In this document: one piece after another, positions 5,803 through 10,616 of the stretch | Layout: the number at the start of each line of letters is the position of its first letter | Numbering within the stretch: the stretch's first letter is position 1 | NCBI GenBank assembly: GCA_016650185.1 | Contig: JAENWE010000012.1 | Location: forward strand, 1 to 10,616 | DNA length: 10,616 nt | Source of the DNA: Vicinamibacteria bacterium | GTDB taxonomy: Bacteria; Acidobacteriota; Vicinamibacteria; Fen-336; JAGNNV01 | Direction: 5' to 3' | The notes under the pieces: model-generated | The model's database searches: none | What the model saw: only the letters and a program-made list of their open reading frames with translations | What the model was told of the DNA's origin: nothing | Translations under genes and position numbers: made by a program

Positions 5803-7548
5803 TTGTCTGCTCGAAAGCTCCTGTGGACCGCCCTTCTCGCCGCGGGTTCTTTGGGCTGCCCGGCCCCCGCGCCGCCTGAGGGACCGCTCGCCCTTCTGGC
5901 GCAAAAGCCCGATGGCGCCCGTGCCGAGGTGGATGTCGTCACCATAGGCGATGAGGCTCGCGACGCGCTCCTGGCCACTCAGTCCTGGACCGTCTCCTTC
6001 CCGCGCCGGTCGATCTTGACGTTCGGAGTGGGCGCCCGCTTCGGTGGCCCAGGCGAGACGCCCGGATGGGGGCGGTTCGTGGTGGCGATCGACGGTCTTC
6101 AGATCTTCAGCGAAATGCTGAATCCGCGAGTGGCGCACGACTGGAAGGATGTCACCGTTGAACTTGACGCACCGCCGCCTCGGGGAGTGCTTTCGATATC
6201 GATCCGGTTCACCGATAAGGACGGTCGTGATCTGCCTCAACCGAAAGAACTCCGTCTCGCCGTGTCGGAACCCGTACTTCATGACCGGGCCGCCTATGGC
6301 CGGGCCCGTGGGGTCATCTTGATTTCTGTGGACACCCTCCGGCGCGACCACGTCGGAGCCTACGGCTACCTCAAGCCCACCACGCCGACTCTCGACGGCC
6401 TGGCCAGAAACGGCCTGCTCGCCGATGATGCGGTGAGCGTGAGTTCATGGACGCTGCCGTCTCATCTTTCGATGATGACCTCTGTCCTCCCCGGCGCCCA
6501 CGGGGGTACGGACATGAAGCTCGGGTTCAATCGATCCGTGCCCACCCTGGCCGAGATCCTGAAGGCCCAGGGGTATGCGACTCACGCCGTGACCTCGCAC
6601 CTCTATGTGTCGAAGACCTATGGCCTCGATGTCGGGTTCGACTCCATGAACTTCAGGCAGGATCGCCAGGCCGAGAACGTGGCCAACCATGCCATGGACC
6701 TGATCGATCGATTCGGAGATCGCCCGTTCTTCATCTTCTTACACTTCTACGACCCGCATTGGCACTACGCCCCGCCACCCGACGTGCTGAAGCTCTTCGA
6801 GCGGTCCTATCCAGGCAAGCTCACCGGCAATCTCAAGGACTTTCAGAACCTTCGACCGGATCAGGTGAGCGCCTCGGACCTTGACCACTTGCTCGCGCTT
6901 TACGACGGTGAGATTCGTTACACCGACAATGAGATTGGACGTTTCGTCACACACTTGACGGAACGGGGCTTGCTGGGCCGCACGCTTATGGTCGTGACTT
7001 CAGACCATGGCGAGGAGTTTTTGGAGCACGGGTCATGGGAGCATCAGAAGACGCTTTACGAGGAGGTGATCCGGGTGCCTCTCATCGTCGCCGGGCCGGG
7101 AGTGAGCTCCCGCCATGAGACTCAGCCCGTGAATCTGCTCGACCTGGCGCCCACGATTCTCGATTTTCTTTCCGTCAAGCCCGCCCCTTCGATGAACGGC
7201 CTTTCTTTGTTGCGACCAGTACCAGTCCATCGCCAGATGTACGGCGAAACCGACCACACTCTGGACGGATCCCGTCTTTCGTTCCTGCGGAACGGAACGG
7301 AGTCCTGGAAGACCATCCTTCGCACCGACCCTCTCAGCCAAACGGTTCGCGCCTCCGAATGGTTCGACCTTGCCCTCGATCCCGCCGAAACCATCAACCG
7401 TCCGCCCCAGGAGTCGCTGCGCCTGTCGATTGAAGCGAGAACCCGAGACGCGGCGTTGAAGTCACGGTCGAGGTCGGCGAAGACGCCGGTTGAGCTCTCG
7501 TCGGAACAGAAGGAAAAGCTCCGCGCTCTCGGCTATATCGGGCGGTAG
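5803..7548 (+). CDS. Sulfatase-fold (alkaline phosphatase superfamily) lipoprotein with a threonine at the nucleophile position
   Basis: A 581-residue exported hydrolase or transferase of the sulfatase family. TTG 5803 is chosen because it gives a clean lipoprotein signal: MSARK, a hydrophobic core, then SLGC with Cys19 as probable lipid anchor. The frame is open to 5626, but that extension looks non-coding. Residues 30-165 form an uncharacterised beta-rich domain, probably a jelly-roll. The catalytic domain begins at GVILISVDTLRRDHVGAYGY (metal ligand Asp177). The motif SSWTLPSH puts Thr217 where sulfatases have Cys or Ser converted to formylglycine. HFYDPHWHY (His314, Asp317, His319) and TSDHGEEF (Asp401, His402) supply further metal-site residues. 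Thr nucleophiles occur in LtaS- and EptA-type phospho-transferases, so a phosphoester substrate is as likely as a sulfate ester. The C-terminus LRALGYIGR is a recurring tail of such proteins. No sulfatase-maturase gene lies nearby. Confidence 0.88.
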   Translation: MSARKLLWTALLAAGSLGCPAPAPPEGPLALLAQKPDGARAEVDVVTIGDEARDALLATQSWTVSFPRRSILTFGVGARFGGPGETPGWGRFVVAIDGLQIFSEMLNPRVAHDWKDVTVELDAPPPRGVLSISIRFTDKDGRDLPQPKELRLAVSEPVLHDRAAYGRARGVILISVDTLRRDHVGAYGYLKPTTPTLDGLARNGLLADDAVSVSSWTLPSHLSMMTSVLPGAHGGTDMKLGFNRSVPTLAEILKAQGYATHAVTSHLYVSKTYGLDVGFDSMNFRQDRQAENVANHAMDLIDRFGDRPFFIFLHFYDPHWHYAPPPDVLKLFERSYPGKLTGNLKDFQNLRPDQVSASDLDHLLALYDGEIRYTDNEIGRFVTHLTERGLLGRTLMVVTSDHGEEFLEHGSWEHQKTLYEEVIRVPLIVAGPGVSSRHETQPVNLLDLAPTILDFLSVKPAPSMNGLSLLRPVPVHRQMYGETDHTLDGSRLSFLRNGTESWKTILRTDPLSQTVRASEWFDLALDPAETINRPPQESLRLSIEARTRDAALKSRSRSAKTPVELSSEQKEKLRALGYIGR

Positions 7549-7560
7549 GCCCTTTGTAGC

Positions 7561-7582
7561 TCACGGCCTTTGCGAGCCGTGA
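7561..7582. terminator. Weak hairpin between convergent genes, possible bidirectional terminator
   Basis: TCACGGC (7561-7567) and GCCGTGA (7576-7582) form a perfect 7-bp stem with an 8-base loop, just after the sulfatase-fold stop and before the end of the opposing gene. A second inverted repeat, CGGTGA (7595-7600) with TCACCG (7612-7617), overlaps the 3' end of the opposing gene. Neither is followed by a T tract on either strand, so termination is suggested by position only. Confidence 0.35.
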
Positions 7583-7603
7583 ACGGATTGGCCGCGGTGA
7601 CGG

Positions 7604-8446
7604 TTAAACGATCACCGACCTTGCGTTCAGCATCGGCTGGGCCAGGTTCAAATCGCCCTCGGTTTCGATCCGTTCCCGCAGGCCCGGACTGTGCGCCGCG
7701 TTGTAGAAAACCCGCCAGACGTCGTCGGCGGCCATGCGGACGAGCGCGTTCGGCGAAGGGTCCTGCCCTCGAAGGACCCGCCAGACGCCCTTCTGTCGAA
7801 TGACGGACCAGGTGCCCTCGGTCGGGCCGCGGATCTCCAGCGCCACCGCCGTTCCATCAGAGGCCGAGAGGTGTGCGTAGGCCAGGGGCAGGGCGCGCAC
7901 GGAGAGGTCAAGGAGCGGATCCATCCACCGAGGCGCCAGGAGCCGCGGTTCGCCGATCGCGTCGCGGATCTGCATCTGATGGTGCCATCGCTCCGTGTAT
8001 TCGCGGCCGATGTCCATCCAGTTCTGCGACTGGGCTTCGCCGGCCCAGCTCACGGCGAAGAGCGACGGCTCGTGGGGCGGCAGGACCTCGGTCATTTCCG
8101 CCAGCCAGCCCCCCGTGAGCTCAAGAAGATCGGTCAGAAGGCGATGGCTGAGACGCGCGCCGAAGGCGACGCCGCTCGCGTTCAGCGAGTTGATGAACCT
8201 GACGAGGTCCTGGTCCGTGCGAATCGGCGTCTCCAGAGGGACCTGATGGCCATCGCGATAGGCCGCCAGCTTGCGCAGGTCGCCATCGAGGAGATGGGCG
8301 GCCACGTCCCGAACCTTCCACGCTCCGGCGAGCGTGGGCCGGCCCCACTCGCCGCCCGGCAAAGCCCGAAGGAGCCCGATCAGTTCGGCGAGCAGCGGCC
8401 GAAAGAGCGAGGCGGTGTGGGTGGGACCGAGATTCTGAAGGCTCAT
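7604..8446 (-). CDS. Mycothiol-dependent maleylpyruvate isomerase-type (DinB-like) protein
   Basis: A 280-residue soluble protein with the N-terminal four-helix domain of the maleylpyruvate isomerase/DinB superfamily, whose members are metal-dependent thiol transferases or isomerases. Support comes from WKVRDVAAHLLDGDLRKL with His51, and REYTERWHHQMQIRD with Glu152 and His156. The His plus Glu-x3-His pattern matches the zinc ligands of the corynebacterial mycothiol-dependent enzyme. A C-terminal domain of about 100 residues (from about 180) resembles the SCP2-like second half seen in the family. ATG 8446 (MSLQNLGPTHTASLFRPLL) is chosen because the protein makes sense from there; an in-frame TTG at 8515 would add 23 poorly supported residues. 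No clear Shine-Dalgarno precedes it. Substrate is unknown and the mycothiol label is only a family name, since mycothiol is not expected outside Actinobacteria. It converges on the sulfatase-fold gene. Confidence 0.85.
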   Translation of the reverse strand: MSLQNLGPTHTASLFRPLLAELIGLLRALPGGEWGRPTLAGAWKVRDVAAHLLDGDLRKLAAYRDGHQVPLETPIRTDQDLVRFINSLNASGVAFGARLSHRLLTDLLELTGGWLAEMTEVLPPHEPSLFAVSWAGEAQSQNWMDIGREYTERWHHQMQIRDAIGEPRLLAPRWMDPLLDLSVRALPLAYAHLSASDGTAVALEIRGPTEGTWSVIRQKGVWRVLRGQDPSPNALVRMAADDVWRVFYNAAHSPGLRERIETEGDLNLAQPMLNARSVIV

Positions 8447-8581
8447 TTCAACCAGGAGGCGGCGGACCTCGCTTCCTTCAAGCAGGAATGCCCTCGGTGA
8501 TCGTACCTCTTCCAATCGGCGTTCCGGCCGAGAGGGTCGCAGGCTTCGGATTCCAATTGAAGTGCCGACTCAGCGAGACGT

Positions 8582-8590
8582 TGCTATCAT
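8582..8590 (+). promoter_or_regulatory. Candidate extended -10 promoter element for tRNA-Arg
   Basis: TGCTATCAT fits the extended -10 form (TGn followed by a TATAAT-like hexamer, TATCAT at 8585-8590). It ends 21 bases before the mature tRNA 5' end, a normal spacing for a short tRNA leader. The best -35-like match, TTGAAG at 8557-8562, is 22 bases away, which is too far, so the extended element would have to carry the promoter. The same TGCTA core recurs at 5785-5793 before the sulfatase-fold gene. Confidence 0.45.
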
Positions 8591-8611
8591 GCGGATCCGC
8601 GTGCTCCTCGT

Positions 8612-8687
8612 GCGCCCGTAGCTCAATGGATAGAGCGTTGCCCTCCGAAGGCAAAGGCTACTGGTTCGAGCCCAGTCGGGCGCACCA
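8612..8687 (+). tRNA. tRNA-Arg (anticodon CCG)
   Basis: A complete cloverleaf can be folded. The acceptor stem is GCGCCCG (8612-8618) with CGGGCGC (8677-8683). The D arm is GCTC/GAGC. The anticodon stem is TTGCC/GGCAA with loop CTCCGAA, so anticodon CCG lies at 8645-8647 and reads the arginine codon CGG. The T arm is ACTGG/CCAGT with TTCGAGC, and the variable loop is short. The discriminator is A and the CCA end is encoded (8685-8687). It stands alone; the next gene begins 53 bases downstream. Confidence 0.97.
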
Positions 8688-8740
8688 CACCGCGGCTCCA
8701 AACCCAGGCTCAGGCTAGACTCAGCCGTTCAGGAGCCCCC

Positions 8741-10435
8741 ATGAAAGCTTGCCACCTTCGACCGACTGTGCTTCTTGCGTTGGTCCTGCCCGGAAGTTGG
8801 GTCGCGGCGGAGGGACTGAACCATCCCTTCTGCGCCACTTATCAAGGTAGCGACCTTGTGGCTGTCCTGAAGGCGCGGGAGGCCAGGGCCCGTCAGGGAG
8901 TTCGCGCCGCGCGCTCCAACACCGCGGCCGCGAGCGTCAGCCGCAACGGCGATGTGGCCATGCTGGTCGATCAAGGGGACCTGATCCTGAGGGCGAATCC
9001 GCTCGATCTTCAGGGCAAGGGTCTGGAGTTTCAACCGGGCTACTCAGTCTCCCGGGTGGATCGCCCGCTGGGCCCGGATGGCGCCACCCTGGCTCTCGGT
9101 GACGACGACTCTCGGGAGGTTCCCCTGCCTTTTGCGTTTCCGTTTTTCGGCAAGAGCTATGACAAGGCCTTCGTGAACTCGGACGGGAACGTCACCTTCG
9201 GCTTGGCCGACGACGCCTCGACGGCGCGAACACTCGCGCGGCTGGTTTCCGGCCCGCCCCGGGTGGCCGCCCTGCTCGCGGATCTAGACCCCAGCAAGAG
9301 CGGTCGAGTTACCACGACATCGCGCGCTGACGCCTTCAGCGTCAAGTGGACCGAGGTTCCTCAGTTCGACGTTCCCGACAAGAACACGTTCGAGATCACC
9401 CTCTTTCCGGACGGGCGCATCACGTTCTCTTACGACGCGCTCAACCTAAGTTCCACCATGGAGGAGGCGGCTGTGGGGATCGCGGCCGGCGGGGGAGCGG
9501 AGGGCTTGCAGACCACCGACCTCTCCACCGCGGCCGCGGTGTCGTTTTCGGGCGCCACGGGGGAATCGTTCCGATCTGAGACCAGCCTCGATCTCACCGC
9601 GGTGGCCCGATCCTTCTACTCGCAGTTCGGTGACGACTATCAACAACTCATCGTCTTCACCAACCGGAGCTACATTCCCAGGTCGCAGAGCGCGTTCGCG
9701 TTCGAGAGCACCATCCGAAACTCGATTTCAGGCATGGGCATCGGAACCTTCGATAACGGCTCCGAGTTCGGCTCGCCGTTGACCCTTGAAAGCATGGTGC
9801 TGATGGATTCGTACTTCAAGTACTCGGCCAGTCCAACTGATCTGGTTCTCCGCGAAGAGACGACGATGTCGGTTCTGGCTCACGAGGTGGGTCATCGGTG
9901 GCTGGCCACGGCGCGTTTCAGCGACGGCGGGGTGTCGAGCACCGAACTCCTGGGCCGGCAGCAGGCCCACTGGAGTTTCTATATGCATTCATCGGGCTCC
10001 CACGACGAGGGCAATGACATCGAGGACCTGGGAGGGGGGCAGTTCAAGACGGGGGGAGCCTCGAAGCGCTACGGTCCCCTGGATCAGTACCTCATGGGCC
10101 TCCGGCCGAGCGAGGAGGTGCCGCCCTTCTTTGTGATTCGGAATGCGATGGCGGACGGTGTGCAATCCGCCGAGCGGGCGCCGGCGTCCAACGTCTCGAT
10201 CAAGGGAATCCGCAAAGACGTGACCGTGTCCGATGTGATCGCGGCCATGGGCCCGCGCGCCCCAGCCCCTTCGCCCAACCCCCCGGCGTGGCGGGTGGCC
10301 TTCCTGTACGTCACTGAAGGCGATTCGAACGACGGGACGGCCCTGGCCAGGGTGGAGAGTATTCGTTCTCAATTTGAGGCCTACTTCCCGCTTTCGACCG
10401 AGGGACGTCTCTCGATTGAAACGCGACTGAAGTAA
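8741..10435 (+). CDS. Secreted NIDO-like/zinc metalloprotease-like protein (HEVGH motif)
   Basis: A 564-residue exported protein. ATG 8741 has AGGAG five bases upstream and opens a Sec-type signal peptide (hydrophobic core TVLLALVLPGSWVAA, probable cleavage after Ala23). Residues of about 127-275 (FAFPFFGKSYDKAFVNSDGN, RVAALLADLDP, FEITLFPDGRITFSYDAL) resemble the nidogen-type NIDO extracellular domain. Next comes a peptidase-like domain with SVLAHEVGHRWLATARF: His381 and His385 are candidate zinc ligands and Glu382 the catalytic base. The third ligand is uncertain, with Glu402, His410 (QQAHWSFYMH) or a residue in DEGNDIEDLGGG all possible. GPLDQYLMGLRPSEEVPPFF follows, a motif I associate with uncharacterised secreted acidobacterial proteins. 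No C-terminal anchor or sorting signal is seen, so it should be periplasmic or released. Peptidase activity is inferred from the motif and the substrate is unknown. Confidence 0.8.
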   Translation: MKACHLRPTVLLALVLPGSWVAAEGLNHPFCATYQGSDLVAVLKAREARARQGVRAARSNTAAASVSRNGDVAMLVDQGDLILRANPLDLQGKGLEFQPGYSVSRVDRPLGPDGATLALGDDDSREVPLPFAFPFFGKSYDKAFVNSDGNVTFGLADDASTARTLARLVSGPPRVAALLADLDPSKSGRVTTTSRADAFSVKWTEVPQFDVPDKNTFEITLFPDGRITFSYDALNLSSTMEEAAVGIAAGGGAEGLQTTDLSTAAAVSFSGATGESFRSETSLDLTAVARSFYSQFGDDYQQLIVFTNRSYIPRSQSAFAFESTIRNSISGMGIGTFDNGSEFGSPLTLESMVLMDSYFKYSASPTDLVLREETTMSVLAHEVGHRWLATARFSDGGVSSTELLGRQQAHWSFYMHSSGSHDEGNDIEDLGGGQFKTGGASKRYGPLDQYLMGLRPSEEVPPFFVIRNAMADGVQSAERAPASNVSIKGIRKDVTVSDVIAAMGPRAPAPSPNPPAWRVAFLYVTEGDSNDGTALARVESIRSQFEAYFPLSTEGRLSIETRLK

Positions 10436-10443
10436 AAAACGCC

Positions 10444-10616
10444 TTGGCGGTCCGAGCCGTTCGTTCGGGCGGCCGCGAGCTCGACCTCGAGGGAACCCTC
10501 TTCGTTCTGGGGAAGGGCGGAGTCGGCAAGAGCGTTATTTCCGAAGGCCTCGCCGCGCTGGCCATCGAGCGGGGCCAGACCACGCTCCTGGTGCGCATCG
10601 GTGAATCGCTCAAAGC
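10444..10616 (+). CDS. ArsA-type P-loop ATPase (partial, N-terminus only)
   Basis: An open frame of 57 codons that runs off the right edge. It begins at TTG 10444, eight bases after the protease stop. An in-frame TGA at 10417-10419 and the lack of any other standard start before the P-loop make TTG the best choice. After a short lead (MAVRAVRSGGRELDLEGT) comes LFVLGKGGVGKSVISEGLAA, a deviant Walker A with the signature lysine (Lys24) and Gly-Lys-Ser at 28-30, followed by ALAIERGQTTLLVRIG. This is the start of an ArsA/GET3-like anion-transporting ATPase or a related MinD-type ATPase. ArsA-like paralogues in deltaproteobacteria and Acidobacteriota are often unrelated to arsenic, so no substrate is claimed. 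The short gap suggests co-transcription with the protease gene. Confidence 0.8.
   Translation, partial: MAVRAVRSGGRELDLEGTLFVLGKGGVGKSVISEGLAALAIERGQTTLLVRIGESLK

Noticed and set aside
7691..8500. 269-codon plus-strand open frame opposite the maleylpyruvate isomerase-type gene
   Set aside because: Low-complexity Arg/Gln/Glu-rich translation with no motifs, whereas the minus strand has the His51/Glu152/His156 pattern.
8612..8740. tRNA-Arg as an integration (att) site for a mobile element
   Set aside because: No integrase gene and no repeat of the tRNA 3' end was seen in the window; the flanking genes look chromosomal.

Overview
The window is GC-rich, tightly packed bacterial chromosome. It has no phage, insertion-sequence or CRISPR signal. 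The gene mix fits an environmental Acidobacteriota or a related deltaproteobacteria-like lineage: a DUF4388-FHA protein, a sulfatase-fold lipoprotein ending in an ALGYIG-type tail, a secreted NIDO/HEVGH metalloprotease with a YLMGL motif, and an ArsA-like ATPase. That assignment is inferred from gene content only.

Left half (1-5617), all on the minus strand. In transcription order it holds a CstA-type transporter gene, a YbdD/YjiX-type small protein that overlaps it by ATGA, a DUF4388-FHA gene split by a one-base frameshift in a C7 tract, a DUF1015 protein, ApaG, an AlgI-like MBOAT O-acyltransferase, and the start of what is probably the matching AlgJ/AlgX-like accessory protein, cut by the window edge. 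Gaps run from overlap to about 70 bases, so the genes may be co-transcribed, although their functions are mixed: nutrient uptake, signalling, and envelope polysaccharide acylation.

Middle (5618-8446). A divergent intergenic region separates the cstA-like gene from a plus-strand sulfatase-fold lipoprotein gene. This converges, over a short gap with a small hairpin, on a minus-strand gene of the mycothiol-dependent maleylpyruvate isomerase/DinB-like family.

Right part (8447-10616), plus strand. It holds a tRNA-Arg(CCG) with encoded CCA, a secreted metalloprotease-like protein, and the first 57 codons of an ArsA-type P-loop ATPase.

Two observations stand out. First, the CstA homologue appears to lack its whole middle: a recognisable CstA N-terminus is joined in frame to the C-terminal five-helix part, with an estimated 400-450 residues missing, yet the coupled small partner gene is intact. 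Second, the DUF4388-FHA gene is interrupted exactly at a run of seven C. One more C, or a -1 slip, would restore a 407-residue protein. Each could be a real event or an assembly or sequencing error. I did not find a convincing new multi-gene system.
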